Of a stretch of DNA of 47,135 nt, positions 33,869-42,933 are shown piece by piece (the stretch's first letter is position 1; each line of letters opens with the position of its first letter). The DNA lies in contig JAEZCO010000110.1 of the NCBI GenBank assembly GCA_023433505.1, positions 1 through 47,135 on the forward strand, read 5' to 3'. The stretch comes from Bacillota bacterium. Its GTDB lineage: Bacteria > Bacillota > Clostridia > Acetivibrionales > DTU013. The notes under the pieces are model-generated. The model made no database searches, was not told where the DNA came from, and saw only the letters and a list, made by a program, of their open reading frames with translations. The translations under genes were made by a program, and so were the position numbers.

Positions 33869-34747
33869 CTAGCTTTTTACATAACTGCCGGGATTTTTTC
33901 CCGTAACCTTTTTAAAGGCGTTATAAAAGCTGGAAGCGTTGTTAAAACCGCAGGCATAGGTTATTTCCGCGGTATTGAGGCGGTTCTCGTTCAAAAGCCG
34001 TATGGCTTCATTGATCCGTAATCTTGACAGGTAGTCGGAAAAATTGATGCCTACGTTTTTTTTGAAATATTCGGAAAAGTAGGAGGCATTCATATAGAAT
34101 TTCTGGGCGACCCTTTCCATACTCAGGTCGTTCTTAAAATTTTCGCCCACATAATCAAGGATTTTATTGAGCCTTTCAATGTTGTTCCTCTTTATGTTTA
34201 CCTCGCTGTCGTCCAGCGTCCTGACCCCGCCCATCCGGAGAAGGCAGGTGATCATGGTCAGCAGCTGGGATTTGATCATCATTTCATAATAAGGTTTCTT
34301 TTGAACATATTCATTGACGATGCCCGAAATAACGGCAGTAACCAATTCGCTGGATTCTGCATCCGCTTCCAAACGGTTGCTGAAATTGGTCCCGTTGCTG
34401 AAAAGCTTCAGATATCCGCTGTCAAAGGGGTTGCTCTCCCTGGACCAGACAAGCCGTTTATCAAAATGGATGACCGTTTCATACAGCACATCCTCCGGCC
34501 CGTAGGTAACCCTATGCTTCTCAATCCCGTTGATGATGATAATATCGCCTTTTTTGACCGGGAATACCTTGTCCTCTATTTCATATACTCCCGAACCGGA
34601 TTGAATATAGGATATTTCCAGGAACTCATGCCAATGGAATATATCCATGTTGTTTGCAGGCTCTCCGATATGGAGGACCTCGAAAGGAAATGGCCTGTCC
34701 GGCAGGTCGGACTCTCTTTTTTTAAAAGTAAAGGGTTGATTTTTCAA
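33869..34747 (-). CDS. AraC-family regulator with cupin sensor domain
   Basis: The 292-residue protein uses a TTG start behind GGGAGGAAG. An N-terminal cupin (FHWHEFLEISYIQSGSGVYEIED) is followed by two helix-turn-helix units (LSMERVAQKFYMNASYFSEYFK and LNTAEITYACGFNNASSFYNAFKK) ending in GKNPGSYVK. Such regulators bind a sugar through the cupin and usually activate nearby genes. It lies between the RmlD-like unit and the Gfo/Idh gene on the same strand and is set off from the latter by a terminator. Confidence 0.95.
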   Translation of the reverse strand: MKNQPFTFKKRESDLPDRPFPFEVLHIGEPANNMDIFHWHEFLEISYIQSGSGVYEIEDKVFPVKKGDIIIINGIEKHRVTYGPEDVLYETVIHFDKRLVWSRESNPFDSGYLKLFSNGTNFSNRLEADAESSELVTAVISGIVNEYVQKKPYYEMMIKSQLLTMITCLLRMGGVRTLDDSEVNIKRNNIERLNKILDYVGENFKNDLSMERVAQKFYMNASYFSEYFKKNVGINFSDYLSRLRINEAIRLLNENRLNTAEITYACGFNNASSFYNAFKKVTGKNPGSYVKS

Positions 34748-34831
34748 TTCACGCTTCCTCCCTTACAGCCTGATCCTACAACAGTATCATTATACAAAAC
34801 TTGTTTTATTCCATCAAGAAAGGATAAAACA

Positions 34832-34865
34832 AAAGTCCCGGAGGGCCTGAGCCCTTCAAGACTTT
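34832..34865 (-). terminator. intrinsic terminator after the first Gfo/Idh gene
   Basis: On the minus strand a 15-bp stem with one mismatch (AAAGTCTTGAAGGGC against GGCCCTCCGGGACTTT, loop TCAG) is followed by TGTTTTATCC. It lies 38 bases after the stop of the oxidoreductase gene. Confidence 0.8.
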
Positions 34866-34902
34866 ATCATCGTTTCACAGCGCTTTCTCCCGGAAAACCA
34901 TA

Positions 34903-35958
34903 TTAATCAAGCTCCACAAGAGGAAGCGTCACCGTTCTATGCTCACTGCTGGAGATCACGGCTGCCCAGCATGCTTCAGCGACTCTTATGGCGTCCCTTG
35001 CCTTACAAAGTTCTTCCCCATCGCTTTCACCCAGCACCCATTTGACGAATTCATTGATTTCCACATCCCAGGGTTCTGTGATTCCCGGCGTATTGTCCGG
35101 CATCCAATTGGGATAAACAATGGCATTATCTTTATTGTTCGGATCGTTGAAATTCGGGATGGAATCCAGTATCAGCCGGTTGTTTCTCATAGTGCCCCTG
35201 GTGCCATAGACCTCGATATTGAAATCAAAGGAAGCTACCGGCTTCAGGACAAGGGACATCACTTTTCCTATCTGCCCGCTTTTGAAACGGTATAATGCTA
35301 CGGTTTCCGCCTCGGTTTCACACTCCGGATAGTTTAAGTTGCTTACCAGGGCCGTACATTCAACGATTTCGTCACCCATCAGATAGCGTAGGGTGTCCAC
35401 GCAATGACCGCCGCCTGCATGGAAGATGGAAGGATTAAACTCCTTCTTCCCTATCCAACCCCATATGGGAAGCTCGTCGGGAAGATTGTGAATGTAATCC
35501 GACTGTGCAAAGAAAAGCTTTCCCAGCTTTCCTTCTTCCTTCAGCTTGATGATTTCCCTGCATATCGGGTTGAAACGCCGGTGATATCCAACCGCGCACT
35601 TTACTCCGTTTTTCTTGATGGCGTCATAGGATGCTTTCGCTTCTTCGACAGAGGTAACAAAAGGCTTTTCTGCAAGCATATGCTTGCCTGCATTTGCGGC
35701 GGCTACCGTTATTTCGCTGTGGAACTTGTTGGGCGCGCAAATGGAAACAGCCTCTACTTCCCTGTCTTCCAGCAATTTCTTATAATCACCGTAATACTTT
35801 GCATTTAGCCCGTATTTATTCAGCAAAGCGCCTGCGGCCTCTTGCTTTATATCGGCGATTGCCGCAATTTCGGCTTTCCCGCTTTTTATGTACCCTGCCA
35901 GGTGGTTTTCCGCCTGCCACCCGGCGCCAATGATCCCTATCTTCAAATTTTTCCCCAT
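34903..35958 (-). CDS. Gfo/Idh/MocA-family oxidoreductase (first copy)
   Basis: The start is the ATG at 35958, with GGAAGGAG in front, giving 351 residues. The N-terminal NAD(P)-binding fold begins GIIGAGWQAENH, the family motif AEKPF follows, and the second domain has GYHRRFNP. The usual D-x-G-x-H near the active site reads D-T-L-R-Y here, so the catalytic His may be replaced or supplied by GGGH just before it. Family members oxidise or reduce sugars, inositols or amino-sugar precursors. It follows the second DegT gene by 21 bases, a pairing known from keto- and amino-sugar pathways such as that of kanosamine. Confidence 0.92.
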   Translation of the reverse strand: MGKNLKIGIIGAGWQAENHLAGYIKSGKAEIAAIADIKQEAAGALLNKYGLNAKYYGDYKKLLEDREVEAVSICAPNKFHSEITVAAANAGKHMLAEKPFVTSVEEAKASYDAIKKNGVKCAVGYHRRFNPICREIIKLKEEGKLGKLFFAQSDYIHNLPDELPIWGWIGKKEFNPSIFHAGGGHCVDTLRYLMGDEIVECTALVSNLNYPECETEAETVALYRFKSGQIGKVMSLVLKPVASFDFNIEVYGTRGTMRNNRLILDSIPNFNDPNNKDNAIVYPNWMPDNTPGITEPWDVEINEFVKWVLGESDGEELCKARDAIRVAEACWAAVISSSEHRTVTLPLVELD

Positions 35959-35979
35959 GGTGCTAGCTCCTTCCACTGC

Positions 35980-37176
35980 CTATTTCTCCATAATCCTTAT
36001 GACTTCCTGAAGTTTCTCCGCCATTTGCCTTGCTTCTTCCAACGAGACGAAAATCAGTCTTACCGTTACCAGCCTTGGCATAACGTTTTCTACATTGGGG
36101 CACAGGCCCTTTTTATAGCGGTAATTGCTCTTTACCGTATATATGGGACACCTTGCGGGACAATCCGGATGCCCGTATGCGGTGGATTCCCTGAAAAAGT
36201 CGAATTCATAGGGGGCCTGCTCATTGAAACCGAAGCGCAGTCCGATATTCATTTCTTTGTTCAACTTTTTGAACCGGCTGTAATCCAATCCGTATTGATC
36301 GCCTTCCCAGGTACAGGCAAACCAGTAGCTTCCCACCGTTGCCTCCTGGGGCACAAGTCTGGGCTTCAGCCATTTGCAACCTTTGATTGCGTCATTCAGA
36401 ATGGCGTGGGTCTGATTGTAATGGTCAATGATGCCGTCGACTTTTTCAAGCTGAGCCAGCCCTATGGCCGCAGTTACCGCATTCATCCGGTAGTTCAGCG
36501 TCATAAATTTGGGGGATTCGCCGGAAAAGGCCCACACCCCCGACATTTTTTCCAGAAGCTCTTTGTTGTTTGATACGGTCATTGCACCGTCTCCCGTTGA
36601 GAGCTGCTTGTATTCCTGGAAGCTGAATACACCAAGATCGCCGTAAGAGCCGGCGTGCTTTCCATTCCAGTAGGCGCCCACGGTATGTGCGCAATCTTCA
36701 ATCAGAAAGACATTATGTTTCTTGCATATGTCCCTTATTTTATCCATTTCCGCCATCTGGCCCCACAGGTGCGTGACAATAACCGCTTTAGTGTGCTCGG
36801 TTATATTTGCTTCCAGTGAAGCCGGGTCCATATTGTAAGTGTCGGGGTCGATATCGGCAAACCTTGGCACTGCATTGAAATAGGTGGCGGCAAGAGCTCC
36901 GAAATGCACAACCGGGTCACAGATCACTTCGGTCCCCACGCCTGCGCCGCTTACACTGACAGCCTCAGCCAATCCCAGCATGGCATTTGCCTTTCCTTCG
37001 GCAGCAGCCGTTCCGGTATATCGGGCAAAGGCTTTTTCAAACCTTTCCACCATACCGTTTTCCACTTCAAATATACTCATTGCGCCCTTGTCAAGGACTT
37101 CCTTCAGATAGGAGAGCTCCGGTTCCCCGAATTTCCGCAATCCTTTAACAAAATCCCACTGCTTTGTGTTTTCCAT
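35980..37176 (-). CDS. DegT/DnrJ/EryC1/StrS aminotransferase (second copy)
   Basis: The 398-residue PLP enzyme carries Asp161 in IEDCAHTVGAYWNG and the PLP-binding Lys190 in SFQEYKQLSTGDGAM. The C-terminus holds a Cys-rich stretch (DCPARCPIYTV) that the first copy lacks. It is coupled to the Gfo/Idh gene downstream. Two such enzymes in one locus could serve two nitrogen positions on one sugar, or one could run in the catabolic direction. The ATG lies upstream of the oxidoreductase with no other gene in the unit. Confidence 0.94.
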   Translation of the reverse strand: MENTKQWDFVKGLRKFGEPELSYLKEVLDKGAMSIFEVENGMVERFEKAFARYTGTAAAEGKANAMLGLAEAVSVSGAGVGTEVICDPVVHFGALAATYFNAVPRFADIDPDTYNMDPASLEANITEHTKAVIVTHLWGQMAEMDKIRDICKKHNVFLIEDCAHTVGAYWNGKHAGSYGDLGVFSFQEYKQLSTGDGAMTVSNNKELLEKMSGVWAFSGESPKFMTLNYRMNAVTAAIGLAQLEKVDGIIDHYNQTHAILNDAIKGCKWLKPRLVPQEATVGSYWFACTWEGDQYGLDYSRFKKLNKEMNIGLRFGFNEQAPYEFDFFRESTAYGHPDCPARCPIYTVKSNYRYKKGLCPNVENVMPRLVTVRLIFVSLEEARQMAEKLQEVIRIMEK

Positions 37177-37303
37177 TCATTTACCCCCCATTATCCAATT
37201 CATCTCATACTTTAAATCTATACTTCTCATTCTATGGCAGCTCTCTCCACGGCGGCGTTCGAAAAAACCGGATATTCCTAAGGATTTTTTGGATTTTCCC
37301 CGG

Positions 37304-38215
37304 TCATAGGCGCCATGTTTCCATATAATCCAGGGACAGGCCGGGCCCCTTTACTTTAATGGGCAGCCACAGGTATTCTGACTTTTCAAAATCACAGGGA
37401 TCGCCGGGACCTTCCATCCCGCCCCCGTTCCACCGGTCGCCTGCATAGACGAAGGTTGTGCCTTCAGCCCCCGAAACAGCAAATATGCATGTTCCCTGAC
37501 TGTTGCAGGTAGTGGAATCGCCAAAGGTCTCCTCCTGGCTCCAGGGGCCTTCCAGACTGGCAGCAGTTACGTAATACCCCTGGTTGGGGTACCAGCCGGT
37601 ACAGTCGGAAAAATACAGATAATAGCGCCCTTCCATTTTAAAAACGCAGGGCGCCTCCCGTTGAAAAACGGAGGGATGGCTGGCATTTGACACAATGGAC
37701 AAATAATCGCTGCTGAGCCGGTCAACCCAATGACCTGTGCCGTCGGTATTGGCGGAATAAAAAACATACGCCTGCCCATCGTCATCCTTGAAAACGGTCA
37801 TATCCATAATATGACGCCCACCGGCACCATAGCAGGAACTTACATAGGTATACGGTCCGATGATGGAATCGGATACCGCAAAGTCCAGATGACCGTCCTC
37901 GCACTCGGCACTGCATTCCGTTATAAACATCACATACTTTGCCGTCTTTTCGTTATACAGCACTTTGGGCCTGTATGCCACCCGGCTGCGGGACAAATGT
38001 CCGGTGCCGGAAGCCTGAAGAACTGTCCCTTCAAATCTCCAGTTCTGCAAATCAGGCGATGAATAGCAATTTATCCCTTCAAAGTACCAGTTCATGTACC
38101 GGGGCTTTTCACCAAACCAATACCAGGTATCGCCAGCCTTAAGGATGGAGCCTCCATGGGCGTGCAATTTATTGCCGTCCGTGTCCGTCGGATTATATGC
38201 ACCGGTAAAAGTCAT
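37304..38215 (-). CDS. GH43-family glycoside hydrolase, exo-beta-1,3-galactanase-like
   Basis: The start is the ATG at 38215, nine bases after GGAG; the frame continues to 38314. The 303-residue product has no signal peptide and is a five-bladed propeller of GH43 type. The opening TDGNKLHAHGGSIL, then TWYWFGEKP, and the motif DMTVFKDDDGQAYVFY match subfamily 24, whose known members cut galactose from beta-1,3-galactan of arabinogalactan. In that subfamily the canonical Asp base is missing and a Gln acts instead, according to published structures. A cytoplasmic place suggests short imported oligosaccharides as substrate. An AraC regulator gene is divergent from it. Confidence 0.88.
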   Translation of the reverse strand: MTFTGAYNPTDTDGNKLHAHGGSILKAGDTWYWFGEKPRYMNWYFEGINCYSSPDLQNWRFEGTVLQASGTGHLSRSRVAYRPKVLYNEKTAKYVMFITECSAECEDGHLDFAVSDSIIGPYTYVSSCYGAGGRHIMDMTVFKDDDGQAYVFYSANTDGTGHWVDRLSSDYLSIVSNASHPSVFQREAPCVFKMEGRYYLYFSDCTGWYPNQGYYVTAASLEGPWSQEETFGDSTTCNSQGTCIFAVSGAEGTTFVYAGDRWNGGGMEGPGDPCDFEKSEYLWLPIKVKGPGLSLDYMETWRL

Positions 38216-38322
38216 CGTCAATCGCTCCATTCTGTCGTATAACGACCTAATCCAAAACAGTTCTTGATGCCTCGTTATAAACGTATGATATACCAAACCC
38301 GCAGGCCTTAACAATATGAGAT

Positions 38323-38350
38323 ATCTTCGAATATATGGAGAAATCTTCGA
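38323..38350. promoter_or_regulatory. tandem ATCTTCGA sites, possible AraC operator
   Basis: ATCTTCGA occurs at 38323-38330 and 38343-38350, a period of 20 bases (two helical turns). AraC-type regulators bind direct repeats of about this spacing. The sites lie between the divergent GH43 and AraC genes. Confidence 0.45.
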
Positions 38351-38466
38351 TCTTCCACGAATTTTTATTTTATTCGGAGCTTATTGAGAAACCCTATGAA
38401 TAAGTGATATACTTAACTAAAGAATAGAATCGGTATGAACTGCTTTGGAATATATGGAGAATTCTT
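38329..38466 (+). repeat. 19-base direct repeat flanking the AraC promoter
   Basis: GAATATATGGAGAAATCTT at 38329-38347 recurs at 38448-38466 with one difference (T for A at position 15). The second copy includes the ribosome site of the AraC gene. Confidence 0.7.
38384..38413 (+). promoter_or_regulatory. promoter of the AraC regulator gene
   Basis: TTGAGA (38384-38389), 18 bases, TATACT (38408-38413), about 55 bases before the ATG. The elements are near consensus. Confidence 0.6.
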
Positions 38467-38468
38467 AT

Positions 38469-39317
38469 ATGACTGACGGTATTTCTTTTGTCCCTGAGAT
38501 CCTGGCTGTGAAAGAGGATAAGAGCGATATGCCTATGCGGCGGGAAAGACAAAACACTTCGGACGACATTCTGGCGGTGTATCTTTCAGGCGGCCCCCGG
38601 TATCAGCTAAACAATCAGATTTATCACTTTACCCCGCCCATAGCCATCCTCATCAGCAAGGGCACTTTTGACGCCGACCTCCAGGAAGGCAAGGTTGACG
38701 GCATTTTTGTGCTGTTCAGCGGGAATGGGATGCTCCGGGGGAAGGACCACTCCGAAACAGAGGTTATTGTTTCCCTGGGAGCGGATTGGCTTGCCGTACC
38801 GGTATTGAAAGAGATTTCATCCAGTGACGCGGATAAACTCAAAGGATGTCTGGCGGAAATTTCCGCTACTCCCGGAGCGGGTCTGACAAGCCAGATGCAT
38901 AAAATCAGCCTCCTCTACCAAGCCATTGCCATCTACTGCGGCATATCCGGAAGAAGCGGAGGGAATGTCATGCACAGAGAGGCATACAAGCTGCGCGAGC
39001 TCATTCATGGTATGGCCTTGGAAAGATGCTCCATGGAGGAAATCTATAAAGAACTGAGCCTCTCCTCCTCCCACGCCGAAACCCTTTTCCGGAAAGCATA
39101 CGGCATCACTCCGGTGGCATACCGTATGCAAATCCGGCTGAACCGCGCAAGAGAGCTTCTTGTGACCACACAGTACAATGTCAGCCAGGTAGCGTATTCC
39201 GTGGGCTTTACAGACCCTTTGTATTTTTCCCGTTTATTCCGGAATGCATTTGGAACAAACCCCTCAAGCCTCATCGCCGATTATGGCTTCAGCCGGAACA
39301 AAGGGATGATGCCGTAA
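38469..39317 (+). CDS. AraC-family transcriptional regulator
   Basis: The ATG at 38469 stands 8 bases after GGAGA; in-frame TTG and ATG codons upstream lack a site. The 282-residue product has an N-terminal sensor half (LAVYLSGGPRYQLNNQIYHF) and a C-terminal pair of helix-turn-helix units (CSMEEIYKELSLSSSHAETLFRK; NVSQVAYSVGFTDPLYFSRLF) with the family end FGTNPS. It is divergent from the GH43 gene and convergent with the fusion gene downstream. Repeated sequences around its promoter suggest autoregulation and control of GH43. Confidence 0.93.
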   Translation: MTDGISFVPEILAVKEDKSDMPMRRERQNTSDDILAVYLSGGPRYQLNNQIYHFTPPIAILISKGTFDADLQEGKVDGIFVLFSGNGMLRGKDHSETEVIVSLGADWLAVPVLKEISSSDADKLKGCLAEISATPGAGLTSQMHKISLLYQAIAIYCGISGRSGGNVMHREAYKLRELIHGMALERCSMEEIYKELSLSSSHAETLFRKAYGITPVAYRMQIRLNRARELLVTTQYNVSQVAYSVGFTDPLYFSRLFRNAFGTNPSSLIADYGFSRNKGMMP

Positions 39318-39329
39318 TCCATACGTATA

Positions 39330-39341
39330 AGGCTAAAGCCT
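39330..39341. terminator. short palindrome between convergent genes
   Basis: AGGCTAAAGCCT forms a 5-bp stem directly between the stops of the AraC and fusion genes, followed on the plus strand by CTTTATGC. It is a weak terminator candidate. Confidence 0.3.
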
Positions 39342-39343
39342 CT

Positions 39344-41104
39344 TTATGCATATGCCACCTTGATATTGCAGGCTGACAGCCCCTCAAGCGTGGCAACTGC
39401 ATACTGCACTCCCTTGATCGTCCACACCTTGAATGGAATTTCTCCATGCTCGGAGCTCATATTGTCAACGGTTTTCCCATCAAATACATAAGGGACCATG
39501 GCCGTCAGGCCCTCGCTCCCCAGGGGGCACTCCAAAGCGAAGTTCAGAACCCGTTCTGTGAGCTGAATTTCTGCAAAACGCGCTCCATCCCTTCTTTGCA
39601 AAAATTGCAGAAGCCTTTGGGCCGTCCAGACAGGAATGTCTTTTGATTCCGCATACTCCAGCATTTTCATCACAGGCTCTCGTGAAAAAGACCACTCGTC
39701 ATTGTGGGCTTTTACGCCGACCACAGAGAAAATTTCCTGTTCCAGGCTCCTGTCCAGGAGGGTTTTAAAGCAGTTGAAGAACCCATCGGGGTCTTTGTTT
39801 TCCATATAGAGCTGGTCATAGACATTGGTCAGGACCTGATACACATCCACTATATTTCCATGCATATCGGCAAAGCGCATGGGCAGTCCGCTGCCGGTGA
39901 AATTGCCGGGCGCTCCCAGGAAACGCCCTTGATTGGACCCATTGTCATAGTGGGCATAGTTCAGGTCCATTTGGATACCGAATTTCTCCTCAAGCTTTGC
40001 TTCGGCGGTAAAATCCACCGTCCCCCTCTCGTCGGTGCCGCACCAGACAAACCAATGGTTGACATTGGTCAGCATGGGCAGTCCGAAGCTGGCATCGATA
40101 TTGCGGGCTATTTCTCCGTAAACTCGGCACTTGTTTTCCCATTGGGGATTTTCAGCCTCCCGGGTATCATCCGGATGTCCCGATATCTCATGTCCTCTTT
40201 TTACCCACTCCTGAACCTTTTCCCTGGAGATCAGGCCTGTTTCCTTGACATAAAGGCTCATGCGGGCGCCTCTGGATTCTATGGCATCAAACTGGGGCAC
40301 GAAGTCCGCTTCACAAGAGTCTTCGCCGTCATTGGTAAGGATGGCGAGGCTTTTTAACCTGTCTGGAAAATACCATAGCCGGGGAAGGGGCTTTTTGTTT
40401 ATACAAAGATATTCTATGCAGCGTGACAGGAACTGCATCTGCTGATCCGCCTGGTTGATGTGATTCAAGCCTAGATCAACCCAACCTCCCGTAAACATGT
40501 CCATTGCCCTGAGCCCATTGATACCGTCACACTCACTCCCTGCGAGTTCAGGATTTCCCTGCCGGGTCAGCAGTATGCTTAACGGAAGATTGTAAGCAAA
40601 AATAATGGTGCTTCCCTTTCCATAAGGATAAAGGGCAGCAGCGGGGTATCCGCATGGAGCGGTCTTATTCCGGTAAAGCCCGGCAATTTCCACCGCCCCT
40701 TTCAAGCTGTAAAGTTCGGCTGCGCCATGAAATTGGAGGGCCTCTCCGGCAAGATCCCGGCCCGTCTCCCGGCTGCCATCGAGCTTTACATAGGCATCCG
40801 CAAGGATCCCCGGGATTTTTTCCGCACCAAACACTTCAGCCAGCTTTTCATCGGGACTAAAAGCAATCAGGCTTCCGCCTTTTTCAACGTAGTCCTTCAG
40901 GCTGTCTGCCAGCTCCTGTGGGATCTCCGAAGCCCCAAGGATCACTACGTCGTAGCTGTGAAGCTCCCCAAAGCTCATTTTACTTTCCGGCAGCAGACAA
41001 ACATCAAAGGCATTCAAGCCCTCGGCCTTAAGGATCTCACAGGTATACAGGCTGAAATCCGCCTTTGTACCCAAAACCAATATCGGAGCATTCATCTTAC
41101 CCAT
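39344..41104 (-). CDS. GATase-like domain fused to a polysaccharide deacetylase-like domain
   Basis: The start is the ATG at 41104, seven bases after GGAGA. The first 180 residues of the 586-residue product resemble the glutamine amidotransferase-like fold of ThuA and beta-galactosidase trimerisation domains (YDVVILGASEIP, LKDYVEKGGSLIAFSP, YGKGSTIIFAYNLP). About residues 250-500 resemble NodB-type deacetylases: TNDGEDS (257-263) in place of TFDDG and GHEISGHPDD (304-313) in place of GHEIGNHT. The second metal His of H-x-x-x-H is not found at the usual place, so the metal site may be altered. There is no signal peptide. It follows the GNAT gene by 21 bases. Its role may be to remove an acyl group from a sugar inside the cell. 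Confidence 0.78.
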   Translation of the reverse strand: MGKMNAPILVLGTKADFSLYTCEILKAEGLNAFDVCLLPESKMSFGELHSYDVVILGASEIPQELADSLKDYVEKGGSLIAFSPDEKLAEVFGAEKIPGILADAYVKLDGSRETGRDLAGEALQFHGAAELYSLKGAVEIAGLYRNKTAPCGYPAAALYPYGKGSTIIFAYNLPLSILLTRQGNPELAGSECDGINGLRAMDMFTGGWVDLGLNHINQADQQMQFLSRCIEYLCINKKPLPRLWYFPDRLKSLAILTNDGEDSCEADFVPQFDAIESRGARMSLYVKETGLISREKVQEWVKRGHEISGHPDDTREAENPQWENKCRVYGEIARNIDASFGLPMLTNVNHWFVWCGTDERGTVDFTAEAKLEEKFGIQMDLNYAHYDNGSNQGRFLGAPGNFTGSGLPMRFADMHGNIVDVYQVLTNVYDQLYMENKDPDGFFNCFKTLLDRSLEQEIFSVVGVKAHNDEWSFSREPVMKMLEYAESKDIPVWTAQRLLQFLQRRDGARFAEIQLTERVLNFALECPLGSEGLTAMVPYVFDGKTVDNMSSEHGEIPFKVWTIKGVQYAVATLEGLSACNIKVAYA

Positions 41105-41125
41105 AATCACTTCTCCTATAATCTA

Positions 41126-42412
41126 TTACTCAACTTTCCCAGAGTATACTTCTCCGTAGTAACTGAAGGGAGCATTAAAATATGCCTCCGTTTCAGGGAA
41201 AAGCACGTCCAGCAAGTATTTCTCCCCGGGCTTTACAAGAATATCGGGCCAGGCGTCGGACAGGCGGTCAAGGGAACGGAAACCGGTAACCAGCCTCACA
41301 AATGCATCCGGCGGGATGCAGAGAGCTCCTCCGTCGGCGCCCATGGACGAATCTACAAAACCCAGGGACATCACATCCGCCAGTCTCCCACCCGAAAACT
41401 TCAGTTTATAGGCCTGCCTGTAAAGGTTGATCACGACGTACCTTGATACTCCGGCACAGGCAGATTCCGCAATACGCTTTTCCAGTACCGGGCCGATCTT
41501 TCTCAGAAACCTTGATATGTCATGAATGCGCACGAGCCATTGACCAGGCTGCCGTGCAATGCTTCCGAGACTTCTTGCCAGCTTGACCAGGGTGCTGCAT
41601 TCCGGCCAGGAGATAATAATTTCACTTGCCTTCCCGGTATTTAGCAGCCCCAATACGGCCCTGCCGGCGTCCATCTCTGCAATGCAGCCTTCTGCAATAT
41701 GAACGCTTTTCCCTCCAAAATCGCGGCACACTATATATCCGGCAGCTTTACCGCTTGACTTGTTAACCACAAGCCAAACAGGGGCCTTGGAATCCTTGAT
41801 GAAAAATTTCCAAAACGCTTCGTCTCTGGTTATATAAAATTGCAGATGCTTATGCGCAGCTTTATACAGGCAAAGCAATTCCCCAATATCCTCTTCCGCT
41901 GCTTTGCGAAGAGTATACGCATTTCCGCCTACATCGGCGGCGGCGGGAATGTATCCTGTAGGTAGGATATCGGCGGTATTTCCATATATGCAATAAGTAT
42001 ATCCGTATTGTCTATAGTAATAGGGTATGCCCCATATGATACTTATGTCATACCCCTTATCCTCTACAACCTTTTGAAATCGGTCCATCTGAATTCTTAC
42101 GAGCCCTGATTTCCGGTGATCCGGATGCGACAGGACAAGCTCCAGCATTGCAGCTCTCAACGGAATTCCCTCAAATTCACATTCCCATGGAATCAGACAG
42201 GTGGTTGACAGGATTTCTCCCGTCAGCCCATCTTCAATGAACTGGAAATCTTCCCTGTTTATCTGCGGATGGTGTAAAAGCAGGTTTTTGCAGTTGGCGC
42301 CCTCGCTGGCATTATTGAAGCTTCTGTTGAACTCAATATACCGTTCTGCGTCCCTTTCATCCTCTACGGTTCTGAAAATCATCCCGTTATCAAGCACTTC
42401 TCTGAATGCCAT
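41126..42412 (-). CDS. Eis-like GNAT N-acetyltransferase
   Basis: The 428-residue protein has the acetyl-CoA loop of GNAT enzymes (LVLSHPDHRKSGLVRIQMDR, about residues 92-111), a second GNAT-like half and a C-terminal domain like that of the Eis family (sterol-carrier fold, FSGGRLADVMSLGF, then ADGGALCIPPDAFVRLVTG). Eis members acetylate amines on varied acceptors, including aminoglycosides. Beside aminotransferase genes and a deacetylase-like gene, an amino-sugar acceptor is attractive but unproved. It heads a two-gene unit with the fusion protein. Confidence 0.9.
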   Translation of the reverse strand: MAFREVLDNGMIFRTVEDERDAERYIEFNRSFNNASEGANCKNLLLHHPQINREDFQFIEDGLTGEILSTTCLIPWECEFEGIPLRAAMLELVLSHPDHRKSGLVRIQMDRFQKVVEDKGYDISIIWGIPYYYRQYGYTYCIYGNTADILPTGYIPAAADVGGNAYTLRKAAEEDIGELLCLYKAAHKHLQFYITRDEAFWKFFIKDSKAPVWLVVNKSSGKAAGYIVCRDFGGKSVHIAEGCIAEMDAGRAVLGLLNTGKASEIIISWPECSTLVKLARSLGSIARQPGQWLVRIHDISRFLRKIGPVLEKRIAESACAGVSRYVVINLYRQAYKLKFSGGRLADVMSLGFVDSSMGADGGALCIPPDAFVRLVTGFRSLDRLSDAWPDILVKPGEKYLLDVLFPETEAYFNAPFSYYGEVYSGKVE

Positions 42413-42742
42413 AGGCCAACCTCTCTTTCCCGATTTAACGTTATAAAAACAAAATCAAGGAATCCTCCTTGAATGTGCGTTATACGAAGATTATATAATT
42501 GAATTCCTAAGGAAATCCATCTTTAATTTCGGATAATCTTCATCTTTTTTCGGATTTTTCTTGCCGCAGGGTTGAGAATCCTTTGATATTCCATGGGCGC
42601 TATGGGCTTCCTGCTATAAAAAAATAGCCTGCAACATTCGGCGCTTTCTTTTATTTTTTCATTGACCCATGGATAAAGCCGGAACTCATTTGCAGCCTAT
42701 CAGTAATTTAGCCTAACCCTAATGCACCTGGAGGTAATTCGC

Positions 42743-42764
42743 CGATATATTGTACAAAATATCG
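42743..42764. promoter_or_regulatory. 22-bp near-perfect palindrome, possible operator
   Basis: CGATATATTGTACAAAATATCG is an inverted repeat with one mismatched pair around the core TTGTACAA. The size and symmetry suit a dimeric repressor. Confidence 0.4.
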
Positions 42765-42849
42765 AGTATGGGACTAATAAATATCGAATTTTTGAATTAT
42801 GTTAACTAACCTGGCATATTTAAGCTGAAATTCAGTCCCCTAGTCAAAA

Positions 42850-42861
42850 ATTTGTACAAAT
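42850..42861. promoter_or_regulatory. 12-bp perfect palindrome sharing the TTGTACAA core
   Basis: ATTTGTACAAAT is a perfect palindrome 102 bases from the previous one, core to core. Two sites at such a distance could allow looping. Confidence 0.35.
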
Positions 42862-42933
42862 GTGTTGGACTTTTTAATGAAAAAGTGCTCAAGCCACTTT
42901 CCCGACTGCTGTAGTGTTGCGGCGGAGCTTATC

